64,000 nucleotides of DNA from Bradyrhizobium sp. CCGUVB1N3 (GTDB taxonomy: Bacteria; Pseudomonadota; Alphaproteobacteria; Rhizobiales; Xanthobacteraceae), in NCBI RefSeq assembly GCF_024199925.1, contig NZ_JANADR010000003.1:1-64000 (forward strand), written 5' to 3'. The stretch's first letter is position 1; each line of letters opens with the position of its first letter. The notes beneath the pieces were generated by a model that was given only the letters and a program-made list of their open reading frames with translations, did no database searches and was not told the origin of the DNA. Shown piece after piece: positions 35,538-45,789 of this stretch. Both the position numbers and the translations under genes were made by a program.

Positions 35538-36324
35538 AGACCCCATATGTGGACGGCCCTCTCCTCGCAAGGGTCTTTTTGCAGTGTTTTGATCAGATCG
35601 CTTGCGTCCATATGTCCGTGTGTGGATGCCCCGGGAATGCAAGAAGTTTTTATCGACGAACTTGAGAACATGCGATCAGGTGCGGTCGTGTGTCCGGGCC
35701 TCATAAGTTGCGGCATTCGCACGCCGCGGGCCTGTATGGCGATACGCGGATTAGGTCCAAATCGGCCTGGCGAGCTCAAAGCTCCTGGACATATTCTGGT
35801 TATCCAAATCCCGTCTCTAAGACCGTGTTCCCTCACCCGTCCTTCTGCCCTTCTCACATTCCGACGCTATCGGCGGATGGCGCGTCTCAAGCCACCGCTG
35901 CTGCCGGATCGCAGTCCTTCGATGCGGCGTCGTAACGGCGTCAGCCGTGGGGCACTCCGCAGCGCGCGCGGGTCCCTCCTATTGACTACGGGAGCCGACC
36001 CCTCGCATGCTTCGCCGGCATGTGCACCAATCCAACCTCGATCCGAAAGGTCAAGGAAGGCAGGATGCCGGTGAGTTCTGACGGCGCCCGACGAAGTCGA
36101 GAACTGGGTGATGGCACCGTCGAAGAAACCGATACGTGCGGCCATCATACGCAGCGAAAATTGCGACCTCAGTCGAGGTACGCCCACGCTTGACAACACC
36201 CTCCCCCCGGACTCAGCAAAAATACCGCATCCTCTTTTCGCTGGGATAATTTACGTTCCGTTTGCCGGAATGCTCTAATTTTCTGCGGCAGACCAGATAC
36301 TTACCGCTACTTCAGGATGCAATC
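35538..36324. other. Gene-free stretch with mobile-element debris
   Basis: About 790 bp between the IS21-like end and the chemotaxis gene. Open frames here (for example 35547-36074 +) have compositions unlike the neighbouring genes and no recognisable motif. I see no RNA gene or repeat array. Confidence 0.45.
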
Positions 36325-38295
36325 ATGACGTCGTTCTCGCTGCGACTGAGCCACAAAATACTCCTCATCGGAATTGTGAATATTCTCGGCCTTATCGCGT
36401 TCGGCACCATCTATTTGTGGGGCAACGCTTATCAGGAAGCGTCGCAAATTATTGCGGAAGAGGCTCGCAAGGTGTCCGTCATGAATGACAAGCTTGGACG
36501 CGATTTATTGGACGCGCGGCGAGCCGAGAAGGACTTCATCCTGCGGCGCGACGAGGACTCTTCCAAGCGCCACCGCTTGCTCTCCGCGAACATCAACGAC
36601 GACATCGATCGCCTCGACGCATCCATCAAGGCGGCCAGTTTTACGTCTCTCTCCGACAAGATTGCGCCCCTTGCGCAAGGCTTCGGCGACTATCGCAAGC
36701 AGTTCTCTTTCCTTGAGCAGAATGAGGTAAGGCTTGGCTTGAACGAGAAGCTGGGTGTGAGCGGTGCACTGCGCGCCTCCGTGCACGACATCGAGGCGAA
36801 GCTGACACAGGTCGATAATTCGAAGCTCGCCGCCAGCATGCTGATGATGCGCCGACACGAGAAGGATTTCATGCTTCGTCGCGACCGTGCCTATCTTGAT
36901 CAATTCGAGAAGAGCGCAACCGAATTTGCGAAGGCCGTACAGGCCTCCGACCTCGCGTCGGCCATGAAGGCGGACATCGACAGCAAGCTGCAAAAATATC
37001 GGGCTGACTTTGTTGCATGGGTCGATGGCGCCCAGCAGTCTGCCGCCAGTGCGTCGGCCATGTCGAAGGCCTATGCGCAGATGGAGCCCCACATCGAGGA
37101 CATCGCGAAGGACATCGAGCGGCGGTATATCGCCGCGCAGGCCCAGGAGGCCGACACGATCGCGAGCGTCAAGCGTTGGATGCTGATCACCCTGGCGCTC
37201 ACCATCCTGGTCGTCGCAGGCCTTTCACTGACGATCTCACCGGCCGTCACCAAGGCAATCGCGTCCATGGTTCAGGCCATGGTACGGCTGGCGAAGGGGG
37301 ATATGACCGTGGAAATCCCCGGCGTCGGCCGCCAGGATGAAATCGGCGAAATGGCTGGTGCCGTCGATGTCTTCAAGACCAACATGATCGAAGCCGAGTG
37401 CCTGCGTGGCGAGCAGGCCGATAACGAGCGGCGGCAGGCCGGGCAGCGCAAGGCGGACATGAACCGCCTGGCCAGTGAATTCGAGGCAGCTGTCGGTGAA
37501 ATCGTCGAAACCGTGTCGTCGGCTTCGACCGAGCTGGAAGCATCCGCTGCGACCCTGACAACGACGGCGGGGCACGCACAAAACCTTGCAAACAACGTCG
37601 CGTCCGCTTCGGAGGAAGCGTCAACCAATGTGCAGTCAGTGGCCTCCGCGACGGAAGAGCTGACCTCCTCGGTTAGCGAGATCAGCCGGCAGGTTCAGTC
37701 CTCCGCGCGCATGGCATCGGCGGCCGTCGACCAGGCGAGGCACACCACGGCGAAGGTCAGCGAGCTCTCCAAGGCCGCTGCTAAGATCGGAGACGTGGTC
37801 GAGCTGATCAACACCATCGCCGGGCAGACCAATCTGCTGGCGCTCAACGCGACCATCGAGGCTGCGCGTGCCGGCGAGGCCGGCCGCGGCTTCGCCGTCG
37901 TCGCCTCCGAGGTCAAGGCACTCGCCGAGCAGACCGCCAAGGCGACCGGCGAGATTGGCCAGCAGATCGGCAGCATCCAGTTGGCGACCGACGAATCCGT
38001 ACAGGCCATCAAGGACATCTCGGGCACCATCGAACAATTGTCGGAAGTGTCATCCACCATCGCCGCCGCGGTGGAGGAGCAGGGCGCCGCGACGCAGGAG
38101 ATCTCGCGCAACATCCAGCAGGCCGCGCAGGGGACGCAGCTGGTCTCGTCCAACATCACCGAAGTGCAGCACGGCGCGACCGAGACCGGTTCTGCATCCA
38201 CCCAGGTGCTTTCGGCAGCACAGTCCCTGTCGACGGAGAGCAACCGGCTCAGGCGCGAAGTCGACCGCTTCCTTGTCACCGTGCGAGCGGCTTAA
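36325..38295 (+). CDS. Methyl-accepting chemotaxis protein
   Basis: A 656-residue transducer: transmembrane helix 1 (about 10-32), a helical periplasmic sensor with the paired '[14 protein letters not shown]' and '[14 protein letters not shown]' motifs seen in HBM-type double helical bundles, transmembrane helix 2 (about 290-315), HAMP ('[20 protein letters not shown]') and a signalling domain with the tip '[20 protein letters not shown]'. The ATG at 36325 is preferred to one 63 bp upstream because the membrane helix follows it. It is not part of the conjugation or defence genes and sits as an isolated cargo gene. Confidence 0.93.
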   Translation: MTSFSLRLSHKILLIGIVNILGLIAFGTIYLWGNAYQEASQIIAEEARKVSVMNDKLGRDLLDARRAEKDFILRRDEDSSKRHRLLSANINDDIDRLDASIKAASFTSLSDKIAPLAQGFGDYRKQFSFLEQNEVRLGLNEKLGVSGALRASVHDIEAKLTQVDNSKLAASMLMMRRHEKDFMLRRDRAYLDQFEKSATEFAKAVQASDLASAMKADIDSKLQKYRADFVAWVDGAQQSAASASAMSKAYAQMEPHIEDIAKDIERRYIAAQAQEADTIASVKRWMLITLALTILVVAGLSLTISPAVTKAIASMVQAMVRLAKGDMTVEIPGVGRQDEIGEMAGAVDVFKTNMIEAECLRGEQADNERRQAGQRKADMNRLASEFEAAVGEIVETVSSASTELEASAATLTTTAGHAQNLANNVASASEEASTNVQSVASATEELTSSVSEISRQVQSSARMASAAVDQARHTTAKVSELSKAAAKIGDVVELINTIAGQTNLLALNATIEAARAGEAGRGFAVVASEVKALAEQTAKATGEIGQQIGSIQLATDESVQAIKDISGTIEQLSEVSSTIAAAVEEQGAATQEISRNIQQAAQGTQLVSSNITEVQHGATETGSASTQVLSAAQSLSTESNRLRREVDRFLVTVRAA

Positions 38296-38307
38296 CGGAC
38301 CCGGGCT

Positions 38308-39937
38308 CTAGCCCGATCTATTCACGAGAGCACGGTCGTTCTTGACGTCTGACGGGGGCTGGCGGCTGGCGTGGGTGAGCGTCCGGCCTTTTGTCACCGG
38401 GTTCTACATCAAGCTGTTTTGTACGCGTTGGAGGAGTGGGGCGGGTGAGCGGGCGCAGGCCCGGTCGGTTACGGGCCGAGCGGGAGCAGCGCGCCGGGCA
38501 AGCTGCGGAAGAGGTCGGCTTCGGGGCATGCCGCGGCGAACGCAAGGCGAATGCGGCTCGCGGTTTCGACGACCCGGGCTGCGATTTTCAAGAGACGAAG
38601 ACGCAGCGTCGCGAACTCGGCAGTGGCCAATTCCCGGACTTTGGGAATGGCGCCGCGCACGGTAAGCATCAACCAATAAGCGGCGGTGTGGAGAACGAGA
38701 CGGACCTGGTTGGCGAGCGCCGAACGGCAACTGGTGCGATCGGAGGCGAGCTGCGTCTTATGCAGCTTGATCAGATTTTCGGCTTGGCCGCGCGCGCAAT
38801 ACAGGCTGTCGTAGATCCACTCGGCCGAGCCGACATCGAGGCTGGTGACGACGAAGCGGATGTCGAGGCCGAGCATCGTCGCCTCAATACGGGCGACAGT
38901 GCGCCGTTCGTGATCCCAGGACTTTGCCTTGTGGCGCGTCTCGGTATAGCCGCGCAGAACAGGCAGGTTCTCGATGGCGCGTCGCGTGCGAACGTCGTCG
39001 GCGACCTCGTCGACTTTTCTGGCGAGAGGCTTGGTACCGGACAGACCGAAGATGTAGTCGATGCCGTTGTTCTCGCACCACGTCATGGCCTCCGGCCGAG
39101 CATAGTGCCCGTCGCCACGGAACGTAATTCGCGTCTTGTGCCACCGCGTCCGGATATGCCGTATCAGGCGGCGCAGATGGGCACGCACCTCGACGCCGCC
39201 CGGCGTCTTGCCGGGCCGCAGCACGACCGCCACGGGCCGGCTCTTCTCCGTGTCGTAGACGTGGATCGGCAGGAAGCAGCGTTCGTCATAATGAGCGTTG
39301 AACAGCGAGAGCTGCTGATGGCCGTGGACGACATCGCAGGTATCATCGATGTCGAGCGTGACGGATGCCGGCTCGCGCGGGTAGCTATCCATCCATGCGT
39401 CGACCAAAGTGTAGGTCAGTCGGATCACGTCGCGCAGGCGCGGAGCATTCTCCAGGCGCGACAGCGTCGGTTGGGAACACAGATCGCGACCGCTGTCCGG
39501 CAGCCGTCCGCAGGCCAGCTTGAATGCGGGATCGGACCGCAGATGATCGAGGTCGTCGGCGTCCTCGTAGCCGCAGCAGATCGCGAACATGCGCGCGCGG
39601 AACATATCGACAAGGCTGTGCACGACCCGCGTCGGATCGCGCCGATCCGGGAACACCCGGGCCAAATTGTCGGCCAAACCGAGACGCCGCTCGGCCATCG
39701 CCAGAAGCATCACGCCCCCATTCGAGGTTAGGCGTCCACCATCGAAGGCAGCTGTGACTTTCTTGGCGTGAACGGCTGGAAACGAGAAGGGCAGAATCGT
39801 ATCATCGGTCATGGCGGGCGTGGCGTTCGCGGTTGAGGTGATGGGGTTGGCTTCGCAACCGAATCCTACGCCGCATCAGCGCTTTACACCACGCTCGCCA
39901 GCCTCTCAGGCGCCCTCTCGCGAATAAGACGGGCTAG
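38308..39937 (-). mobile_element. IS1380-family insertion sequence, intact copy
   Basis: The ends are imperfect inverted repeats: ctagcccgatctattcacga at 38308 and the complement of ctagcccgtcttattcgcga ending at 39937. One transposase gene fills it. I could not identify a convincing target duplication. A deleted relative lies at 56200-57590. Confidence 0.8.
38469..39812 (-). CDS. IS1380-family transposase
   Basis: A 447-residue DDE transposase: 'AFDGGRLTSNGGVMLLAMAE' at the N-terminus, 'SVTLDIDDTCDVVHGHQQ' (first Asp), 'ITFRGDGHYARPEAMTWCEN' (second Asp region) and 'YDSLYCARGQAENLIKLHKT' (Glu). Full length and uninterrupted, so it may supply transposase to the deleted copy. Confidence 0.9.
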   Translation of the reverse strand: MTDDTILPFSFPAVHAKKVTAAFDGGRLTSNGGVMLLAMAERRLGLADNLARVFPDRRDPTRVVHSLVDMFRARMFAICCGYEDADDLDHLRSDPAFKLACGRLPDSGRDLCSQPTLSRLENAPRLRDVIRLTYTLVDAWMDSYPREPASVTLDIDDTCDVVHGHQQLSLFNAHYDERCFLPIHVYDTEKSRPVAVVLRPGKTPGGVEVRAHLRRLIRHIRTRWHKTRITFRGDGHYARPEAMTWCENNGIDYIFGLSGTKPLARKVDEVADDVRTRRAIENLPVLRGYTETRHKAKSWDHERRTVARIEATMLGLDIRFVVTSLDVGSAEWIYDSLYCARGQAENLIKLHKTQLASDRTSCRSALANQVRLVLHTAAYWLMLTVRGAIPKVRELATAEFATLRLRLLKIAARVVETASRIRLAFAAACPEADLFRSLPGALLPLGP

Positions 39938-40148
39938 GGACTGTCGGCAATTTATTGAGGCCCGCGTAATATTGATTATGAATATTGCGTGGAGTGCTTA
40001 CAAATTGCGCCTTGAAAACTTGAGTTGATGACAATTGAGTTCGCAGCCATTATTGGGCTTTCAAGATTCTCCGGCGGCAACCATGGAAAAGAAGCGCGGG
40101 TTAACGCCAGGCGATCCTCATCGAACTCCAATTCTGCCAAGCGACTTA
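39938..40148. other. Short interval between IS1380 and IS5 with a gene remnant
   Basis: About 210 bp. The minus strand carries an open tail ('LAELEFDEDRLALTRASFPW', 'LPPENLESPIMAANS') that ends at 39976 and is cut at 40148 by the IS5 element. I cannot assign a family. Before the 17-kb inversion it lay downstream of the AbiEi now at 57735. Confidence 0.4.
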
Positions 40149-41080
40149 GTGTCCGACCGAAAAATAAGTTGAGTGATATCAGCGAGTTCTGATTCCATTG
40201 GTGTTGCGAAGCATCAAAGGGATCGAGAATGTGGACTGATATCACTCGGGCACAGTTTGCCCGAGAGGAGCTGCGTTTGCCAAGCGACTTGACGGATGCG
40301 GAATGGGTCGTGCTGGAGAGGTTGCTTCCTGTGCGGGCCAAGCGCGGGCGGCGCCCGAAATGGAGCTATCGGGACATCGTCGAGGCAGTGCTCTATCTGC
40401 TGCGCGGCGGGTTGCCGTGGCGCATGCTGCCGCCCACTCTGTTTCCACCAATGACCACGGTGCAGTACTATTTCTACCAATGGCGGGACAGCGGATTGTG
40501 GCAATCGATCAACCACGCACTCCTGATGCTGGCGCGCGAGGCGATCGGCCGGGAGGCCTCGCCGACGGCTGGTGTGATCGACAGCCAATCGGTCAAGACC
40601 ACCGAAGGTGGCGGCCCTCGCGGCTACGACGCGGGGAAGAAGATCAAGGGTCGAAAGCGCCACATCGTCACCGACACCCAAGGGCTCCTGGTCGGCGCGA
40701 TCGTTCACGCTGCCGACGTCCAGGATCGCGATGGCGCGCCAGATGTCCTGTGCAGCATTCGCTACCGCTTCCCCTGGCTGCGCCATATCTTCGCCGATGG
40801 CGGCTATGCCGGCGGAAAGCTCAAGGCGGTGCTGGGAAAGATCGGCCGGTGGACTGTCGAGATCATCAAGCGCTCCGATGCCGCACAGGGCTTCGAGGTG
40901 CTTCCGCGCCGCTGGGTGGTCGAACGAACCTTCGCCTGGCTCGGCCGCAACCGCAGATTGGCCAAGGACTTCGAGCGAACCATCGAAAGCGCAACTGCCT
41001 GGCTCTTCCTCGCCTCCGTCCAACTCATGACAAGGCGCATCGCAGCCATAAAAACAGCAATGCAATTTTGAGTCAGACTC
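40149..41080 (+). mobile_element. IS5-family insertion sequence, copy 1
   Basis: A 932-bp element with ends gtgtccgacc / gtcagactc (imperfect inverted repeats). Flanks are tta (left) and taa (right), which do not match each other. The same element lies inverted at 58533-59464 and encodes an identical protein. The flanks pair correctly only across the two copies (see findings). Confidence 0.9.
40229..41071 (+). CDS. IS5-family transposase (copy 1)
   Basis: A 280-residue DDE transposase with an N-terminal DUF4096-like domain ('LPSDLTDAEWVVLERLLPVR', 'LLRGGLPWRMLP'), 'TAGVIDSQSVKTTEGG' (D), 'HIFADGGYAGGKL' (D) and 'RWVVERTFAWLGRNRRLAKD' (E). Intact. Identical in sequence to the copy at 58542-59384. 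Confidence 0.93.
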   Translation: MWTDITRAQFAREELRLPSDLTDAEWVVLERLLPVRAKRGRRPKWSYRDIVEAVLYLLRGGLPWRMLPPTLFPPMTTVQYYFYQWRDSGLWQSINHALLMLAREAIGREASPTAGVIDSQSVKTTEGGGPRGYDAGKKIKGRKRHIVTDTQGLLVGAIVHAADVQDRDGAPDVLCSIRYRFPWLRHIFADGGYAGGKLKAVLGKIGRWTVEIIKRSDAAQGFEVLPRRWVVERTFAWLGRNRRLAKDFERTIESATAWLFLASVQLMTRRIAAIKTAMQF

Positions 41081-42149
41081 TAAGGCCGAAGAGAACAAGA
41101 TCGGGCTTGCAGGCCTGCGTCAGATCCGCAATGCGGCGGCCGCCTTGTGGACGGAGGTAACGGACGCGGAGAGCGGCGAGACCGTTGCCAGCGGCGCGAT
41201 TCCGACCTTTGATGCGGCCGTGGGGGCGCTGTCGGCCGCGGTCGCGGAGGAAGCGGAAGAGCGCGGCAAGGCGGCGAGCACCATGTTTCAGGCTTTGTGG
41301 AAAGCCGCAGAGCCGCTTTTCGCCGAAGGTGCACCGGCCCCTGCTGTATGCCCGGTCTGTGAAACGCCCGTAGCTGACACGGCGGCGGGCAGCGCCGAGG
41401 CGATCCGGGGGCATATCGCCAAGCATCTGGAAGAGCTGGCCGATTATGCCGCCGCCAAGAAGGTGCTCGACGCGGCCAAGACTGCGGCGACCAAAGCTCA
41501 TACCCAATTGGTGGCGGCGTTGCCGGGGCTTATTGGCCTCGTCGGCGACGATGAAGCGGAACTGAAAGCCGATCTCATCGCGTATCAAGCCGGCATAGCC
41601 GGCTGGCCTCAGGCTGGCGTGCCGGCCTCGGCCGATATCGTTGCGTCGATCGCCAAGCTGCTCGCTGCGCTCGATCAGGCCATCGTCGACATCGAGTCGA
41701 AGCAAGGCGACCACACCTATATCAAGGCTAAGACGAAGATCGATCGGTTGCTGGAGCTACAGAGCGAGCGGGACCTCGCCCTGCGGACGCGAGCTCAGCT
41801 GGGGAAACTCTCCGACGCCTTGACGGCGCAGGCGACGATAATCTCGGCCGAGATCCGCAAGAAGGTGCAGGCCCTGCTCGACAAGCTTCAGACGCCGATG
41901 AACGACATCTACGAGCTGATCCAGGGCGCTGGCGCCGCGCCAATCCGGTTGGAGCTGCCGGCGGAAGACGACACGAACCAGCAGCGGCTCAACCTCCTGA
42001 TCGATTTCGCCAAGAATCGCACTGGCGTGCAACCGGGCGGCTATTTGAGCGACTCACAGATCCATTCGGTGGCGCTGGCGTTGCGGATGGCGGCGATCCA
42101 GCAGTTTAACGTCGGCGCGCCCATCATTGCGCTGGATGACATCGTTACC
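41081..42149 (+). pseudogene. SMC-like ATPase, middle segment
   Basis: The central part of an SMC/Rad50-type ATPase cut off from its N-terminal part by IS5 copy 1 and from its last part by IS256. It shows long Ala/Lys/Glu coiled-coil segments around a zinc-hook-like 'AVCPVCETPV' and then the ABC signature 'GYLSDSQIHSVALALRMAAI' and Walker B 'APIIALDDIVT', at which the IS256-family element is inserted. The taa at 41081-41083 is half of the IS5 target duplication. The rest of the protein is at 59465-60195 (minus) and 43547-44242. Confidence 0.85.
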
Positions 42150-43546
42150 GAGCTATGCGGGAAACTGGGTGATGACGGACTGAGATAGGCGGCGTATCGA
42201 GGCGGGTGTCGAGCCTGCCAGAACCTCTCAAGGAGAGCGATACGCCATGAACGAGACTAGCAATATTGTTGCCCTTCGTCAGCCCGACGATATCGACGAT
42301 CCACTGACCAATATTCTGCGAGCTGGTGCTCGGCAACTTCTGGCGCAGGCCGTGGAGGTCGAAGTCGAGACGTTTCTTGCCACGGTGAAGGATTTGAAGC
42401 TGGCCGACGGGCGCGCCCGTGTCGTGCGACATGGTTACGGCCCGGCGCGGACGATTGCGACCGGCATCGGCCCGGTCGAAGTGGCGCGGGCAAAGATTCG
42501 CGACCGTGGAGCGGCCAGCGATGGCGAGCGGATCCGGTTCAGCTCGGCGATCCTGCCGCTGTGGGCGCGGCGCACCCGGAGCCTGGATGCGCTGTTGCCG
42601 GTGCTGTATCTGCGCGGCATCTCGACCGGCGATTTCCGGGAGGCACTGACGGCCCTGCTGGGCAAGGACGCGCCAAACCTGTCGCCTGCGGTGGTTTCTC
42701 GGCTGACGGCCGAGTGGCAGGGCGAGTACGAGCGCTGGCAGAAGCGCGATCTGTCGGCGCGACGCTACGTGTATGTGTGGGCCGATGGCGTCTTCCTGCA
42801 GGCGCGCATGGAAGACCACGGCGAATGCATGCTGGTGCTGATCGGCGCGACGCCGGAAGGCAAGAAGGAGCTGATCGGCTTTCAGGTCGGCGTCCGCGAG
42901 AGCGCGCAGAGCTGGCGTGAGCTCCTGATCGACGTGAAGCAGCGCGGGTTGCAAATCGCCCCTGAAATTGCCGTTGGTGACGGCGCGCTCGGCTTCTGGA
43001 AGGCGCTTGACGAGATCTGTCCCGGCACGCGGCACCAGCGCTGCTGGGTGCACAAGACCGTCAACGTCCTGGACAAGGTCCCGCTCTCGGTGCAGGCCAA
43101 CATGAAGAAGGACCTGCGCGAGGTCTATTGGGCGCCGAACCGGGCGGCCGCCGAAGCGGCGATCGACATCTTCGCCCAGAAATATCGCGCCAAGTACGGC
43201 CGGGCGGTCGAATGCCTCGCCAAGGACCGCGACGCACTGCTGGCCTTCTACGACTTCCCTGCCGAGCATTGGGATCACTTGCGCACGACCAACCCCATCG
43301 AAAGCGTGTTCGCGACCGTGCGGCACAGAACCGTGCGGACGAAAGGATCGCTGTCGGCAACGACCGCCAGGCTGATGGTGTTCAAGCTGGTTATCGCCGC
43401 ATCAAAAACCTGGCGGCGGCTCAAAGGCACAAATCAGTTGCCGAAGATCATCGCAGGTGTCAGATTCAACGACGGCATCGAGGTCATCCAAATGCCGGCA
43501 ACCCACGCCGCCTGATCACCTCGTCACCCAAAATTCTGCATAGCTC
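42150..43546 (+). mobile_element. IS256-family insertion sequence
   Basis: 1397 bp with inverted ends: gagctatgcgggaaactggg at 42150 and the complement of gagctatgcagaattttggg ending at 43546. It is flanked by a 9-bp direct repeat, atcgttacc (42141-42149 and 43547-43555), a duplication size usual for this family. It is inserted in the SMC gene just after Walker B. Confidence 0.93.
42247..43515 (+). CDS. IS256-family (Mutator-like) transposase
   Basis: A 422-residue DDE transposase with 'YVYVWADGVFLQARMEDHGE' (D), 'LQIAPEIAVGDGALGFWKAL' (D), 'RHQRCWVHKTVNVLDKVP' (the C-x2-H-like motif after the second Asp) and 'PIESVFATVRHRTVRTKG' (E). Complete, preceded by a ribosome site (aaggagag). Probably active. 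Confidence 0.93.
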   Translation: MNETSNIVALRQPDDIDDPLTNILRAGARQLLAQAVEVEVETFLATVKDLKLADGRARVVRHGYGPARTIATGIGPVEVARAKIRDRGAASDGERIRFSSAILPLWARRTRSLDALLPVLYLRGISTGDFREALTALLGKDAPNLSPAVVSRLTAEWQGEYERWQKRDLSARRYVYVWADGVFLQARMEDHGECMLVLIGATPEGKKELIGFQVGVRESAQSWRELLIDVKQRGLQIAPEIAVGDGALGFWKALDEICPGTRHQRCWVHKTVNVLDKVPLSVQANMKKDLREVYWAPNRAAAEAAIDIFAQKYRAKYGRAVECLAKDRDALLAFYDFPAEHWDHLRTTNPIESVFATVRHRTVRTKGSLSATTARLMVFKLVIAASKTWRRLKGTNQLPKIIAGVRFNDGIEVIQMPATHAA

Positions 43547-44242
43547 ATCGTTACCTCCTACGATGCCGATCATCGGCGCACCATTGCAGGGCTCATCGCC
43601 ACCATGTTCGGTGGCAGCCAAATCCTGATTGCCACCCACGACGAGCGGTTCTTCAACTATTTGAAGGACCAGCTCGAGGCAAAGGTGTGGCACTTCACCC
43701 GGATCATTGGCCTCGATCCGGCCTACGGGCCGCGTTTCGCTGACCACAAGGTCAGCGACGAGATGATCGAGGCGCGTTGGGCTGCGGGCCAGTCGGCGGC
43801 CAACGAGATGCGCCAAGCCGAGGAAGAATGGCTTCTCGGCGTCTGTCGGGATTTCGGGGTCAGCGTGCGGATCCGGCCGCTGGAGAGGGCCTATTCTTAC
43901 GAACGCAGCGAGTTGGCCTCTGCGCTTGCCGGCCTGCTCAAGGATGCCAAGCTCGCGCCTGCGCTGGTGCCGGGGGTCAACAACCGCTTCCTCGACAGCT
44001 TGGTGAAGGGCGAGATTGAGAATTTTGGCAGTCACTTCCAGGACGGGCTTTATGGCGACGGCTCGATAGGCGACGAGAAGGCGCGCTGGGAGGAGTTCAA
44101 GGCTTTCCGCAGCCAATTCGCCTGCAAGAAGTGCAGCCGGAGAAAGTTCCAGAGGCCTTTTACTCTCAAAAAGCCAGTATGCGCGCATGATGGTTGCGAG
44201 GCGCAGTTCGAGTTTGCGGTAGCACCGGCAGGGGTAGCTTGA
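43547..44242 (+). pseudogene. SMC-like ATPase, C-terminal segment
   Basis: Open from the right copy of the IS256 target repeat: 'ATMFGGSQILIATHDERFFN' gives the D/H-loop ('ATHDERF') of an ABC-type ATPase, then an accessory C-terminal domain ending in a zinc-ribbon-like 'ACKKCSRRKF...CAHDGC'. The frame joins exactly to 41081-42149 once the IS and one 9-bp repeat are removed. The stop (44240-44242) is immediately followed by the ATG of the DUF3223 gene. Confidence 0.85.
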
Positions 44243-44962
44243 ATGGGAGGGCGTTCAAAACCCGTGGAGCTGGCGACGCGCAGCTTCGAAAAGCAAGGCG
44301 ACGCCACAGCTTTCTTCAAGGCCATGCTTAACCGCTACCGGCCCGGTGAGCGGGTGAGTGGCGAGGATGCCCTCGACGTTGCGGCCCTTCTCGAACGCCA
44401 CACTGAATATGTCGCCAAGGTGGGCTGTGGCGTTAGCCATTTTCAGGTCATGATGACCGAGCATGGGACGCAATGCTTCCGGATCATCCGCACGGATGGC
44501 AGCGGCACGGATTTCTCCTATCCACACTGCATCTCGCAGCGACCACCCAGCCGTAAGCAGGAGGTCGCCCAAGCCTTTCGACGTGTGGTGCGCTTCGATC
44601 TCTACAAGGCCCGCGATAATTTCTTTGCTACCCACAGCGGGGCTGACGGTCTGGTTTCCTGTGCCGTTACGGGCGAACGTGTCGCGCGGGACGAGGCGCA
44701 TATGGATCACCGTCCGCCAATGACCTTCGAGGTCATCGTGACGACGTTTCTCTGCGGGCGCGGCCTTTCGCTCGACGATGTGCCGCTCACGACAGGCAAG
44801 GATGATCAAGTTTCGCCCGAGGTGACGGATGACGCCTTGAGCGAGGCGTTCCGAGCCTACCACGCTGGGATCGCGCGGCTCGATTTTGTGCGGAATACGG
44901 TCAATCTGGCCCAAGCCAGTCGGCATCGGCTGAAGGACGGTCGGATCACGCTGACAGGATAG
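44243..44962 (+). CDS. DUF3223 protein with HNH-like motif, partner of the SMC-like ATPase
   Basis: A 239-residue protein. The first half is the DUF3223 (DCL-like) domain: 'ATRSFEKQGDATAFFKAMLN', 'YRPGERVSGEDALDVAALLE' and 'QVMMTEHGTQCFRIIRTDGS'. The second half has 'LVSCAVTGERVARDEAHMDH', whose Cys and 'HMDHRPP' resemble an HNH/treble-clef nuclease centre. No gap separates it from the SMC stop, so the two were translated together. A nuclease effector role is an inference. It is itself intact but has lost its promoter-proximal partner. Confidence 0.72.
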   Translation: MGGRSKPVELATRSFEKQGDATAFFKAMLNRYRPGERVSGEDALDVAALLERHTEYVAKVGCGVSHFQVMMTEHGTQCFRIIRTDGSGTDFSYPHCISQRPPSRKQEVAQAFRRVVRFDLYKARDNFFATHSGADGLVSCAVTGERVARDEAHMDHRPPMTFEVIVTTFLCGRGLSLDDVPLTTGKDDQVSPEVTDDALSEAFRAYHAGIARLDFVRNTVNLAQASRHRLKDGRITLTG

Positions 44963-45025
44963 CCACTGCCGGCCACGAGAGTTTCGCCGCGCTTTCTCGT
45001 CTCACCGGAGCACAGAGAAAATACG

Positions 45026-45047
45026 GGCGACGACGCTGTCGTCGTCC
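45026..45047. terminator. Possible hairpin after the DUF3223 gene
   Basis: gacgacg/cgtcgtc-type arms (gggcgacgacgctgtcgtcg) form a GC-rich stem about 65 bp after the stop. There is no T tract, so it could be a weak terminator or an operator for the following AbiE pair. Confidence 0.3.
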
Positions 45048-45168
45048 GAGCCTCTCGGCCAAGCCTCAAAAAGGATGACGGGGGCGAAAACTCGAGGATT
45101 CCCAAGCCGGCGATCTTGTGATAAAACCTCTGCTATATCTTTCTTGTTCAGAGGAAACGTCACCGTCC

Positions 45169-45789
45169 ATGCCGTCCACTAGCGCCCAGCGGCTTCGTGC
45201 ACTCGACCTCCTGAAGGCCCGGGGAATGCTCCGGCTGAAGGACTTCGTCGCCGAAGGCATTGGCCCGGAGACACTGGCCCGTCTTGTCCGGGAGGAGGTG
45301 GTCGTCCGCCCGGCACGTGGCCTCTATCAGCTCCCAGACGCCCATGTCGAGGCTGCCCATACACTGGCCGAGGCGGCGGTTCTGGTTCCAAAGGGTGTAG
45401 TCTGCCTGACCTCAGCCCTCCAATACCACGAACTGACACTGCAGATGCCATCGGCTGTATGGATGGCGATCGACCGTGTCGCCTGGCGGCCCAAGATCGA
45501 TTATCCGCCTATTCGGTTCGTGCGCTTCACTGGATCGGCTCTGACCGAAGGAGTTGAGCGTCATCGCATCGAGAATGTCGACGTTCCCATCACGAATCCG
45601 GCGAAGACAATCGTCGATTGTTTTCGCTATCGGACCAAGATTGGCCTCGACGTCGCGATGGAGGGGCTGCGCGAGGGTCTCCGCAGTCGCCGATGCAAGC
45701 CGGATCAGCTCTGGCGCTACGCGCGCGAGGCGCGGGTCTGGTCGGTCATGCGTCCTTACGTCGAAGCAATGGTGTCCGATGCCGCGTGA
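45169..45789 (+). CDS. abiEi: AbiEi antitoxin (copy 2)
   Basis: A 206-residue antitoxin: winged helix ('RALDLLKARGMLRLKDFVAE', 'ARGLYQLPDAHVEAAHTLAE') and the C-terminal domain ('VDVPITNPAKTIVDCFRYRT'). The start at 45169 matches the domain start in copy 1; upstream residues are untypical. It overlaps the toxin gene by 11 bp. Clearly homologous to, but diverged from, copy 1 at 19939. Confidence 0.87.
   Translation: MPSTSAQRLRALDLLKARGMLRLKDFVAEGIGPETLARLVREEVVVRPARGLYQLPDAHVEAAHTLAEAAVLVPKGVVCLTSALQYHELTLQMPSAVWMAIDRVAWRPKIDYPPIRFVRFTGSALTEGVERHRIENVDVPITNPAKTIVDCFRYRTKIGLDVAMEGLREGLRSRRCKPDQLWRYAREARVWSVMRPYVEAMVSDAA

Noticed and set aside
35547..36074. A 175-codon plus-strand frame in the gap before the chemotaxis gene
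   Set aside because: No ribosome site, no recognisable motif, erratic composition. Left as gene-free.
38391..39731. A 446-codon plus-strand frame opposite the IS1380 transposase
   Set aside because: The transposase on the other strand has clear motifs and full length, and this frame has none.
42145..43326. A 393-codon minus-strand frame opposite the IS256 transposase
   Set aside because: Antisense shadow of an intact DDE transposase bounded by inverted repeats.
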